58,260 nt of DNA from Sporolactobacillus sp. STSJ-5 (GTDB taxonomy: Bacteria; Bacillota; Bacilli; Bacillales; Sporolactobacillaceae). The DNA lies in the NCBI RefSeq assembly GCF_024385605.1, contig NZ_JANFOJ010000019.1:1-58260 (forward strand). The letters run 5' to 3'. Positions 16,804-24,365 of this stretch are shown one piece after another. The translations under genes and the position numbers were made by a program. How positions within the stretch are numbered: position 1 is the stretch's first letter; each line of letters begins with the position of its first letter. Below the pieces are notes generated by a model. It ran no database searches. It saw only the letters and a list, made by a program, of their open reading frames with translations, and was not told where the DNA came from.

Positions 16804-17214
16804 ATGGATGACAACAGTGCAAAACAATATTTAGAGATTATGGATGAAGAAAAAACGAAAAAGATTTATTCAAAGGAAAAATTTTGGCGAAAACTAGCTG
16901 GACATGCTAAAAAGGCAGGACTTAATGTTGTATACTTTGCACTTGTCTTATTTTTCATGACAAAAAGTCCCAATGTGCCTACTAAAGACAAGGCAATGAT
17001 TATCGCCGGCCTAGCCTATTTAATAACTCCAATTGATGTTGTTCCTGATTTTATCCCGGTTGCAGGATATTCGGACGATTTGGCTGTTTTGATTTTCATA
17101 ATTGGTAAAGTTGCTTATTTAATCGATGATGACTCAAAAAACAAAGCAAAAGAAGCGCTGAAAAAATGGTTTGGCGAGGATGTTGATGTCTCAAAATTAG
17201 ATGTGATATTATAA
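16804..17214 (+). CDS. DUF1232 (YkvA-like) membrane protein
   Basis: 136 aa. An N-terminal acidic helix (DDNSAKQYLEIMDEEK) and a basic stretch (SKEKFWRKLAGHAKKAG) precede a hydrophobic segment (LNVVYFALVLFFM). The DUF1232 core follows (AYLITPIDVVPDFIPVAGYS with DDLAVLIF and an ILIxxGxx-type helix), then an amphipathic tail. The function of the family is unknown and most members are small membrane proteins. ATG 16804 is chosen because ggaggg lies seven bases upstream; the frame itself opens at GTG 16768 inside the HNH relic. A second, truncated copy lies at 11272-11666. Confidence 0.85.
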   Translation: MDDNSAKQYLEIMDEEKTKKIYSKEKFWRKLAGHAKKAGLNVVYFALVLFFMTKSPNVPTKDKAMIIAGLAYLITPIDVVPDFIPVAGYSDDLAVLIFIIGKVAYLIDDDSKNKAKEALKKWFGEDVDVSKLDVIL

Positions 17215-17310
17215 TCATTTGTTTGTATTTGACGGATCTATTTGCCGAGATATTCATTTGGAGACCGACATATAGAAAATATCCATCCATTATAGTAGAT
17301 GGGTATTTTT

Positions 17311-17358
17311 ATGCTTGCAGACATTCATCATAAAATTACCAAAGACGGAAGCAAGTAC
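17311..17358 (+). pseudogene. 5' relic of PD-(D/E)XK nuclease gene
   Basis: Starts ATG CTT GCA GAC ATT and encodes MLADIHHKITKDGSK, matching the first 15 codons of the nuclease gene at 19869 (MLAEIHHKIAKDGSN). At about 17355 it joins the TA repeat unit copy 3. It marks a recombination breakpoint. Confidence 0.75.
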
Positions 17359-17489
17359 CTAAAAAAGATTGGCACAATAACTGACCACTTGAGGAGTCGA
17401 ACATACATACTATGATATGATTTTAGACAGGCAATAGATGATGCATATGAGCGGATGCGGTGACACCCTTGTGAAAGGGGGTGCGGCCA

Positions 17490-17567
17490 ATGACAGTATT
17501 TGAAGCGATAACACTTATGATTAGTTTTGGCGTGCTTATCTTGATGCTGTCAGACAGAAAAAAATAA
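17490..17567 (+). CDS. Putative holin-like type I toxin, copy 3 (25 aa)
   Basis: Encodes the same peptide as copy 2. The SD is again sequestered by cacccttgtgaaagggggtg. The extended -10 is TGATATGAT (17413-17421), one base weaker than in the other copies, so transcription may be lower. Confidence 0.75.
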   Translation: MTVFEAITLMISFGVLILMLSDRKK

Positions 17568-17708
17568 TCCGCCTCATATGCTCTGACAGAAGCTGAGACG
17601 GATTACCGTAAATAAGTAATTCAGTTATAGGCACTGCATCCGCTCTACGCGGATATTGCCATGCCGTCAGTGTTCGAAGCACTGGCGGATTTATTTTGCC
17701 TTGATTTA
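17554..17708 (-). ncRNA. Antisense RNA antitoxin, copy 3
   Basis: Minus-strand promoter TTGCAT (17743-17738) and TATAAT (17719-17714), 18 bp apart. The RNA likely runs from about 17708 to the hairpin over 17603-17567 and its U-rich tail. Confidence 0.68.
17664..17698 (+). terminator. Toxin mRNA terminator, copy 3
   Basis: ccgtcagtgcttcg-type stem with gcactggcgg, followed by atttatttt. Confidence 0.8.
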
Positions 17709-17771
17709 ATATTATTATACACAGTTTGTGCGATTTAATGCAATGCATTTTATCTTCTCATAACACCATTA

Positions 17772-17884
17772 ATCCAGGCCGGTGTTCAATTGGAATTTCC
17801 AGCATCGTAGGGACGAGGAATCCTTCTGGCGGATCGACTATATGTCATTCACCACTGCTTTGTCTCGGTGTTTCACCTTTCAAA
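17772..17884 (-). pseudogene. Manganese catalase 3' relic
   Basis: The minus strand reads GETPRQSSGE, a TGA, then HIVDPPEGFLVPTMLEIPIE and HRPGL. It aligns closely with the C-terminus of the intact catalase at 38637-39494 (GETPSRNGGELHVVDPPEGF, VPTMPEIPIEHSPGL) but has a stop and substitutions. It lies immediately downstream of TA copy 3. It derives from a second, divergent catalase gene and not from a recent copy. Confidence 0.8.
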
Positions 17885-18076
17885 AAATACAGTGATCTAA
17901 TGCTTATTCGTAAATAGTTCGTTTATGCCAGTATCCACCTGTTATAGCAGGTAGGGGTTCTGTTATTAATCAATTAATTTCTATTTCCGCCATAATCCTT
18001 TATAACACAGGCTGTCTATTCGTTTATTGGATGATAATTATGTCATGTGCCATCTATTTATGACTATAACATTGAT

Positions 18077-18547
18077 TTACAGTGCAACACTTTCCACATA
18101 TAAAATTCCGGGGTCAAAGTCAACTTGGTTTTCAAATGCAATGGTACGCGCTTCGTTGTCGATTTTCACGCTTTGAAAAAGTTTTGGATCCGTTAAAATC
18201 TCATTAACGATTCCTTTCGAACCATTTAAAAAGGTTTTTAGATCAATGATCCTGCATTCGCGGTAATTAAAGATAAGTAAAAGGCGGGCATCCTTAAGTG
18301 GGAGAACGTCGGTAATGATCTTGTCATCGTTAGAACAAGTCTTATATCGCTTTAGCGATAACTCTAAAAATCTAGCCATAACAAATTTAATGACTTTCAG
18401 CTCTTTAGAAGTGGTAGATTTTTCTGTGAGAGATGATATTGAGCGGAACATTTCTTTTTCATCGGTGGTTAAATATTCGATCGGTTTAAATTTGTCGCCG
18501 GATGTTTCCTCATTTTGTTCCTTTTTCTTATGGAAAAAATGAAACAT
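18077..18547 (-). CDS. DUF2442-like protein
   Basis: 156 aa on the minus strand, opposite to its neighbours. The first 20 residues are Lys-rich, followed by a helical region. The C-terminal 65 residues resemble DUF2442: LLIFNYRECRIIDLKTFL, then LTDPKLFQSVKID, then FENQVDFDPGILYVESVAL. DUF2442 proteins are often encoded next to DUF4160-type proteins in toxin-antitoxin-like pairs, but no such partner is adjacent here. A good SD (gaggtg) lies before the ATG. The N-terminal half is not recognised. Confidence 0.65.
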   Translation of the reverse strand: MFHFFHKKKEQNEETSGDKFKPIEYLTTDEKEMFRSISSLTEKSTTSKELKVIKFVMARFLELSLKRYKTCSNDDKIITDVLPLKDARLLLIFNYRECRIIDLKTFLNGSKGIVNEILTDPKLFQSVKIDNEARTIAFENQVDFDPGILYVESVAL

Positions 18548-18744
18548 GAGTTCACCTCATTCTCTGATTTGCTTTCCCCAACTAAATTTTAATTCTTTTT
18601 CTAGTTTAATAGTTTTGTTGCGATAATACGAATGGAATTCAAAAATTTTTTCGGTTCTTCATTTTCTGTAATTATTGAAGGAAATTTACCATTTATTGTC
18701 GAATGTTGATCAGCAATAGACGCAATATAAAAAGGGGGAGCACC

Positions 18745-19692
18745 TTGCAGACAGATTTAATGGCTCAAAGTTATTTTAAACACGCTTCTACATTCAATAA
18801 TACCTTTTCTAAACAATGGTCGTTTGTTACTTTTGAAGATGCCGGTGAAGAATGGAAAAAGAGTGGCAAATTTCACTGTCAATGCGGAAGAACATTAAAA
18901 TATCGTTATACTTTAAAGTATGAGGGATCACTTGACGATCTGTCACATTTTATCTCAAGTGATGAAAAAAAAGAGATTGCGAAAAATGGAAATCTAATTT
19001 ATTTCGGTGAAACCTGTTTTGGACATAAGATTTTAGGCCTATCAGAGGGCAAATCAGAAAAACTAACAAAATCCGTTCAACATATACGCCATTTAGCTCA
19101 AAAATACACCGATGATGAAGAGTTAAAGAAAGCACTTCAAGCACAAAGAAGTTTAATTAAAGCTCTCCGCGCGGTACACGCAGAGATACCGGCTGAAGCT
19201 GAATTAATGGACAATCAAGGCATACCTTTAATGAAAGATCAGATGAGAGCGTTAGATGCGATACATCAGGACTATTTAAAAAAACAAATGAAAAAAGAAA
19301 CTCCGGTCGTGGATCCTCTTGATCAACCAGATCACTCTTGGAGCGATCTGCAAAAATTTGCAGAGGGAATAGACAAGCAGGATAAACCTGAAAATCAACA
19401 AACCTCAATTGCTCCGATTTCAATGATTGCCAAAGATAACGATTTTCAAATGAAGATGAAGTCGACCTATGACCAACTTCCTTTTAACAGTGCAATAAGC
19501 GCGGTAGAGACTTCTTTTGAAATTGAAAGAAAATGTACGAAAAGCTATGGCTACTTCTCTTCCGGCAAGCCAAGGGTATACACAGAATTACTCGTACTCT
19601 TACTGAGCTTGAAGGGCAGAGGTCAAATACAAATGATTAGCGGCGATACAAACGATTTCGTTTTTAAGAAAATCGGTGATGAAAGGCAATGA
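18745..19692 (+). CDS. Uncharacterised protein with C-x-C-G/C-x2-H zinc-knuckle-like region
   Basis: About 315 aa. Near the N-terminus FHCQCGRTLKYRYTLKY is followed about 50 residues later by GETCFGHKILG, so two Cys pairs plus His could form a zinc site. The middle is charged and helical (about residues 120-230). The C-terminus contains NSAISAVETSFEIERKCTKS and an amphipathic end. No family was recognised. TTG 18745 is preferred as start because aaaaaggggg lies six bases upstream; the ATG at 18703 lacks an SD and overlaps the leader repeat. It sits at the head of the defence genes, but no function can be given. Confidence 0.7.
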   Translation: MQTDLMAQSYFKHASTFNNTFSKQWSFVTFEDAGEEWKKSGKFHCQCGRTLKYRYTLKYEGSLDDLSHFISSDEKKEIAKNGNLIYFGETCFGHKILGLSEGKSEKLTKSVQHIRHLAQKYTDDEELKKALQAQRSLIKALRAVHAEIPAEAELMDNQGIPLMKDQMRALDAIHQDYLKKQMKKETPVVDPLDQPDHSWSDLQKFAEGIDKQDKPENQQTSIAPISMIAKDNDFQMKMKSTYDQLPFNSAISAVETSFEIERKCTKSYGYFSSGKPRVYTELLVLLLSLKGRGQIQMISGDTNDFVFKKIGDERQ

Positions 19693-19735
19693 ATAGGTAT
19701 TTGGCAGATTGTTCGATAAAAGTGAAAAATAGAAT

Positions 19736-19798
19736 ATCTACTAATGATGCTGAACAGACTTACCTTATTTCCATATAACAATCTTGTGATTAGTAGAT
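19736..19798 (+). repeat. Spaced inverted repeat
   Basis: ATCTACTAAT (19736-19745) and ATTAGTAGAT (19789-19798) are exact 10-bp inverted arms 43 bp apart, upstream of the nuclease gene. It could be an operator or a weak hairpin. There is no T-run. Confidence 0.4.
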
Positions 19799-19868
19799 TT
19801 CACTAAAGTGCAGGATATTTGGTAAATTTGTTGCAAAAAAGATGAGTACATAAAAAAGGGGCCAAGCT

Positions 19869-20633
19869 ATGCTTGCAGAAATTCATCATAAAATTGCCAA
19901 AGACGGAAGCAATCTATCCGAACGCCTTGAAGACAATTTAACAAGTGACTTTTTTGGTGCGATTCGCTATCTGCCTTTTGAACAAGGGATGCGGGAAGTG
20001 CTGCTGACTGCAGAATTTGATGATCATCAGTTGATGGTGAACTGGTCAAACAGGGTTCAATCATTTCAAGGCTATCCATTTCGCTATCGTTTTTGGCATA
20101 AAATTGGATCGGATGAAATTGACTTGCTTTTGATCGGTGACGATCTCGTGATCGGTATCGAAGTTAAATTATATAGCGGACTGTCCTCTGAAGATGAGGA
20201 GATAGATCCGAAAATTGACTACGAAACGAGCAAAAACCAATTAGCACGTTATTCCGCGATGATGGAGAAAAATTTTCAAAGTAAGAAAGATAAGTATTTA
20301 CTCTTTGTTGCGCCATATCAAACAATGAGCTCGGTAAAAGCGCGTATGCAAAGCGGATCAATCATTTCTCCTGATGTTCAGCTTGGCTTCATGAATTGGC
20401 AGGACATTCATCAACGGTTAGAGTCCCTGCACTTGGATTCTGTTAATAAGAGTGCACAGTTGATTCTAACTGATCTTAGAAACCTACTAAAAGCAAAGGA
20501 ACTTGTTCACTTTCATGGCTTTCAATCAGCTTTATCCCCAATAATCAGCAGCAGTAGTTATTCATTTAGTGGAAAGTGGCTATGGCCAGATCAACAAATA
20601 ACGGAGGGAAAGTATTATGTCTTCAATCATTGA
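19869..20633 (+). CDS. PD-(D/E)XK nuclease-fold protein
   Basis: 254 aa. Residues about 80-115 carry the nuclease signature: EID (in GSDEIDLLLIG) followed by GIEVKL, that is D-x(n)-ExK, embedded in beta-strands. The following region (YETSKNQLARYSAMMEK, KYLLFVAPYQTM) matches the strand-helix layout of the PD-(D/E)XK superfamily found in defence genes. aaaaaggggcc gives a strong SD to ATG 19869. It overlaps the next gene by 17 bp, so the pair is probably made in a fixed ratio. A 15-codon relic of its 5' end lies at 17311. The DNA target is unknown. Confidence 0.75.
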   Translation: MLAEIHHKIAKDGSNLSERLEDNLTSDFFGAIRYLPFEQGMREVLLTAEFDDHQLMVNWSNRVQSFQGYPFRYRFWHKIGSDEIDLLLIGDDLVIGIEVKLYSGLSSEDEEIDPKIDYETSKNQLARYSAMMEKNFQSKKDKYLLFVAPYQTMSSVKARMQSGSIISPDVQLGFMNWQDIHQRLESLHLDSVNKSAQLILTDLRNLLKAKELVHFHGFQSALSPIISSSSYSFSGKWLWPDQQITEGKYYVFNH

Positions 20634-21210
20634 AAAGGGAAAAAATATTACCAATGCAGTGATGGTGCTAAAGGAGACTTATAAAAGTATAAACCTGTTA
20701 CTCGACGAGCTTGATCGCGTTAGCAAAAGATCCGGATACATGTCAATTACGCCTAGGTTTTTAAGAAAGCGGTCAGACGCTAACTTCAATGGTTGGTTAA
20801 CAAGTGATTTCATCAAACTTTATCAGTGGGAAGATGATCCAGAATTGCCTCATTTAAAAAGTATGAAGGATGGATTGATTTATGGGGTTGAAGTTGATTT
20901 GGATTCAGAAGACTATCCAACGATTGGTTTAAATATTTATAATTTTGATTTATCGAATTGGACAACTCATCCTTCAGTATCTGATTATAATCTTTATTGG
21001 GATCCTTTTAGAGATGATGTTCATTTTAACATCAACACAGACGAGAAGGAATTGTTCTATTCCAGTGAAACCAAAGAAAAATATATATCTAATTATTCAT
21101 ATCTAAAGCGCTCTGTCTCAAAAGTGATACCGCTCCTATCCATCTCATCATCGGAAGACATTAAAGAAAAGATTTTTGAAGGATTTAAAGATGTTCATTT
21201 TCCAAATTAA
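20617..21210 (+). CDS. Unknown protein coupled to the PD-(D/E)XK nuclease
   Basis: 197 aa, acidic and rich in aromatic residues (WLTSDFIKLYQWEDDPELPH, NLYWDPFRDDVHFNI). It has no membrane segment and no recognised domain. It starts within the nuclease gene, 17 bp before that stop, with ggaggg seven bases upstream. The tight coupling suggests a partner, inhibitor or specificity factor of the nuclease. That is inference only. Confidence 0.7.
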   Translation: MSSIIEKGKNITNAVMVLKETYKSINLLLDELDRVSKRSGYMSITPRFLRKRSDANFNGWLTSDFIKLYQWEDDPELPHLKSMKDGLIYGVEVDLDSEDYPTIGLNIYNFDLSNWTTHPSVSDYNLYWDPFRDDVHFNINTDEKELFYSSETKEKYISNYSYLKRSVSKVIPLLSISSSEDIKEKIFEGFKDVHFPN

Positions 21211-21242
21211 TACATGGGAAATACAATAATAAAAATCTAAAG

Positions 21243-21290
21243 CACCCACTTATTAGTCTAATAAGCGAGTGAATATGTTTTTTAGTTTTT
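21243..21290 (+). terminator. Probable terminator
   Basis: cttatta and taataag with outer cac/gtg pairs, followed about 8 bases later by tttttt and a second T-run. Confidence 0.5.
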
Positions 21291-21309
21291 TAATGAGGTG
21301 GTGGGCGGA

Positions 21310-21921
21310 ATGAGTGTAAAGAATTTTGTTGAAAAATTAGCCTCTTATCAAACAAATAATCGTTCATTCAATCAGTATAGTTACGATTATGAGCTTGGCG
21401 GGTCCATTCGTCGTAATCTACTCATCTATCTTGAAGAAATGCGAAATATTGGCTATCATACACTTCTCGTTGGAGAGGCACCGGGTTATCATGGTTGCAG
21501 ATGGTCGGGTATTCCGTTTACAAGTGAACGAATCATTGAAGAACGTCGAGCACCGTTATTTATTTCTAAACAAGGCTTCTACGTATCTTCGCATGTTCAT
21601 GCTGAACAAACAGCATCAATAATCTGGGAAACGTTAAATGAGCTTAATCTTTATCCACTTATGTGGAATGCCTATCCTTTTCATCCTTATCAATCAAATG
21701 ATCCGACGAAGAATAGAAAACCTACGATTGAAGAATTAAAATCAGGTCAGGTGTTTCTTGAAGAACTGATTGAGCTTTTTGAAATCGAAACAGTCATTGC
21801 TATCGGAAGAAAAGCTGAGGATACGCTTCGTACAATAGGAATTAATTGTCATGAAGTCCGCCATCCCTCCCATGGCGGAAAACAACAGTTTATTCAAGGA
21901 ATGAGAACCTATCTGGGATAA
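21310..21921 (+). CDS. Uracil-DNA glycosylase superfamily protein
   Basis: 203 aa. It has the UDG-superfamily motif A variant LLVGEAPGYHGCRWSGIPFT (near residue 53), a middle NAYPFHP, and the motif B-like HPSHGG near the C-terminus. GEAPG is typical of family 4/5 enzymes, but the four Fe-S cysteines of family 4 are not apparent. It may excise deaminated bases or act as a defence enzyme against modified DNA. ATG 21310 is chosen rather than GTG 21298. It may be co-transcribed with the 83-aa gene that follows. Confidence 0.8.
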   Translation: MSVKNFVEKLASYQTNNRSFNQYSYDYELGGSIRRNLLIYLEEMRNIGYHTLLVGEAPGYHGCRWSGIPFTSERIIEERRAPLFISKQGFYVSSHVHAEQTASIIWETLNELNLYPLMWNAYPFHPYQSNDPTKNRKPTIEELKSGQVFLEELIELFEIETVIAIGRKAEDTLRTIGINCHEVRHPSHGGKQQFIQGMRTYLG

Positions 21922-22008
21922 AAGATTCCAGAACTTTGTTCAATGAAGATTTCTAGATTTAAGTGGCTTAATAAGATCCTGAAAAATAGAGGAAGAAGGG
22001 GAGAGAAG

Positions 22009-22260
22009 ATGGATTTTAAGCAATACCTGATTAATAGACAATCATTATTAAACAAAGGCAAGAAAATAGGAGAAGTATCTGCCAAGCAATACAATAATCG
22101 TCTTGAAAATTTAAAAAGGAAAGGCATATATAACGGAGAAGAGCGATTGACTGAATCTACGGTGGAGCAGATCAATGATCTATACGCAGATAAAACAAAT
22201 GAGTATGAAAGAACAATTAACTATTACATTGAGTTCAGACACTACCTGAGAAACCATTGA
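22009..22260 (+). CDS. Small basic helical protein
   Basis: 83 aa, Lys/Arg/Asn-rich and predicted helical (QYNNRLENLKRKGIY, STVEQINDLYADKTNEYERT). The SD aggaagaagggg precedes ATG 22009; the frame extends upstream to 21943 without a good SD. It follows the UDG-like gene by 87 bp. No family was recognised. Confidence 0.6.
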   Translation: MDFKQYLINRQSLLNKGKKIGEVSAKQYNNRLENLKRKGIYNGEERLTESTVEQINDLYADKTNEYERTINYYIEFRHYLRNH

Positions 22261-22315
22261 TAAAATTAATGGAAAAAGTTCATATTTTTAGCTCCTTATA
22301 AAGGCGATGATACCA

Positions 22316-23248
22316 ATGAAAATGTACGTTGGGATTACGGACTTTGATTGGTTTCAAACGCTAAAACAGGCAAACTGTGATGAGGTAAACTTTTGGAAGC
22401 CTGGCGGTCGTACAAATTTTAAAGCTTTAAATGAAGGGGATTTGTTTTTATTCAAGGCGCATAGTCCGAGGAATTATATCGTTGGTGGCGGCTTCTTTTT
22501 AAAATTCTCCATTCTGCCAGCCTCACTCGCGTGGGTTGCGTTTGGCATTGCAAATGGTACGACAAGTTTAATGGCACTTAATGAACGGATCTATAAATAC
22601 AAAAGAACGAACCGCTTATCTGATCCTGATCCGCAAATTGGCTGTATCATTCTTTCAATGCCCTTCTATTTTGATGAAAAGGATTGGATTCCCCAACCCG
22701 AAAACTGGAGCAACAGTATCGTACAAGGAAAAACCTATCAAACAACTGAGTCGATTGGTCGATCACTGTTCGAGCAAGTTCAGGATCGGTTAAAAAATAG
22801 AGATGCCATTCAGTCGTTTATCGTTAAGGAGGATCCTTTAACTAATCGGTACGGTAAAGAGCGATTAATCAAACCACGTGTCGGTCAAGGTGCCTTTAAA
22901 GTGCTGATTGCGGATGCCTATCATAGAAGGTGCGCTATAACTGGCGAAAAAACTCTGCCGGTACTCGAGGCAGCACATATTAAACCGTACAGTATGAACG
23001 GTCCTCATGAGATAAAAAATGGCTTGCTGCTTAGAAGCGACTTTCACACTTTATTTGACCGTGGTTATATCACTATTGATCAGACACTTAATGTAGAAGT
23101 CAGCCATCATATTAAAGAAGACTTCGGTAATGGCAAAGAATATTATGCTTTTAATGGCAGTAAATTGGCCGTTGTGCCTGAACGCGGCGACCAGCTGCCG
23201 GATCGGCATTACTTAGAGTGGCATAATGGGAATGTGTATTTGGGGTAG
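22316..23248 (+). CDS. HNH endonuclease with N-terminal PUA/EVE-like region
   Basis: 310 aa. The C-terminal HNH_2-type nuclease shows CAITGEKTLPVLEAAHIKPY, followed by NGLLLRSDFHTLFDRGYITI, with the expected Cys, the H of AAHI, the N of NGLLL and the H of FHTLFD. The first 100 residues (MKMYVGITDFDWF, FWKPGGRTNFKALNEGDLFL, FKAHSP..YIVGGG) resemble PUA/EVE/ASCH-type folds that read modified bases. The whole is the layout of putative modification-dependent restriction enzymes. ATG 22316 is supported by a divergent 5' relic at 16707 starting at the same codon. Specificity is unknown. Confidence 0.85.
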   Translation: MKMYVGITDFDWFQTLKQANCDEVNFWKPGGRTNFKALNEGDLFLFKAHSPRNYIVGGGFFLKFSILPASLAWVAFGIANGTTSLMALNERIYKYKRTNRLSDPDPQIGCIILSMPFYFDEKDWIPQPENWSNSIVQGKTYQTTESIGRSLFEQVQDRLKNRDAIQSFIVKEDPLTNRYGKERLIKPRVGQGAFKVLIADAYHRRCAITGEKTLPVLEAAHIKPYSMNGPHEIKNGLLLRSDFHTLFDRGYITIDQTLNVEVSHHIKEDFGNGKEYYAFNGSKLAVVPERGDQLPDRHYLEWHNGNVYLG

Positions 23249-23346
23249 TAAGTACATACAGCATTGCATTAAAAACAGATGAATGATCTTCATCTAGAAA
23301 TGTTGAAAGGTCAACAAGGAAATATATCATTAAACTCTTATCAAGG

Positions 23347-23352
23347 TATAAT
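23347..23352 (+). promoter_or_regulatory. Candidate -10 box for the AbiTii operon
   Basis: A perfect TATAAT lies 41 bp before ATG 23393. The -35 is poor. Confidence 0.35.
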
Positions 23353-23392
23353 AATACTAAAGTAATCTAACTAATGAAGGGTTTGATAATAT

Positions 23393-24079
23393 ATGGCTCG
23401 AAGTCAACTTTTAAAAGATGTCGTAAGTGGAAAAGAAAATATTGAAAATGTTTTATTAAGGTTAAAAGTCATATTAACTGATTTAGAAAATGAATCAATC
23501 ATCAATTGGGTTAATGGGGAGCTACGGGGCTATAAAGAAAACGAGGATATACCAGCATATAGGAAACTTCGAGGAAATCCAATGGGTACATATATTCTAA
23601 ATTACAACGTGAAATATACTAATGCTCAGGTTCCATTAGAGCCGTTAATCTCACAAGCAAGTATTGATAAACTCAGAACATTAAATGTAAGGGAAAGTAT
23701 TGTCGCTATACAAGATATTTTGTCAGGGGAAAACCGAGAAAATTTTGGGAAATTGATTCCAACCATATTTTGCCATTCTATTTCAACTGAAGAACTTCAA
23801 ATTGCAAGTATGAGAATACGATTTTCATCCAATCAATTAGAAAACATTGTATTTAATGTGAAAGCTAAATTACTTGATATAATAATGGAGCTTGAGAATA
23901 AGTTTGTAGATCTAGATGAGTTAGATATAGAAACACAAGTTGCCAAAGACAACGCCAAAAAAGAACAAGTAGTATATAACATAGAGAAAATAATATTCGA
24001 TGATTCACTACGGGTTGGAAATAAAAATAAAATAAGCAAATCAAGACTTGGTAATCTATTCGGTGGTGGGCAAAAGTGA
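23393..24079 (+). CDS. AbiTii-domain protein
   Basis: 228 aa. The N-terminus follows the AbiTii pattern (SQLLKDVVSGKENIENVLLR, LENESIINWVNGELRGYKEN, then YRKLRG). The domain was named from abortive-infection candidates, and its biochemical role is unknown. The C-terminal tail (RVGNKNKISKSRLGNLFGGG) is a Gly/Asn-rich repeat that recurs at the N-terminus of the next protein. The stop overlaps the GTG start of that gene (GTGA), so the two are translationally coupled. A polar tail of this kind could be an oligomerisation or beta-solenoid element. Confidence 0.8.
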   Translation: MARSQLLKDVVSGKENIENVLLRLKVILTDLENESIINWVNGELRGYKENEDIPAYRKLRGNPMGTYILNYNVKYTNAQVPLEPLISQASIDKLRTLNVRESIVAIQDILSGENRENFGKLIPTIFCHSISTEELQIASMRIRFSSNQLENIVFNVKAKLLDIIMELENKFVDLDELDIETQVAKDNAKKEQVVYNIEKIIFDDSLRVGNKNKISKSRLGNLFGGGQK

Positions 24080-24297
24080 GCATTAGGATCGGGAACAAAA
24101 ACAAAATCAAAAACTCAACAATAGGTAATCAATTTAATGTTGTGACTGAAAAAAGCAATGAACCAGTTGAGAATAAAAAATTTGCTGAAAAACATCCAAT
24201 TGTAATTTCCTTTTTCATTTCAATAATCACTGGGGTTATTTTACTTTTTTCATTTTGGAAAACTATTGTAACAACAATTGAAAGCCTTTTTAAATAA
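24076..24297 (+). CDS. Small single-pass membrane protein coupled to AbiTii
   Basis: 73 aa, GTG start with ggtggtggg upstream, overlapping the AbiTii stop by 4 bp. The N-terminus SIRIGNKNKIKNSTIGNQF mirrors the AbiTii tail. A basic linker and one strong transmembrane helix follow (IVISFFISIITGVILLFSFW). A shared-motif soluble sensor and membrane effector layout is reminiscent of abortive-infection pairs, but this is inference. Confidence 0.75.
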   Translation: MSIRIGNKNKIKNSTIGNQFNVVTEKSNEPVENKKFAEKHPIVISFFISIITGVILLFSFWKTIVTTIESLFK

Positions 24298-24365
24298 AAT
24301 AAATAAGTTGCATGTAAAATTAATGAATTAATAAAAATGGCTTCGTTAAGTTATTGGGGTATCAA

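Larger units (their letters stand above)
17352..17744 (+). repeat. Type I TA repeat unit, copy 3
   Basis: Third copy of the segment at 10128-10546 and 10624-11036, same orientation, about 6.3 kb downstream. It is closest to copy 2. Confidence 0.85.

Noticed and set aside
10128-17744. CRISPR array or transposon made of the 400-bp units
   Set aside because: Only three copies with no spacers and no transposase or terminal inverted repeats. The TA explanation fits all conserved parts.
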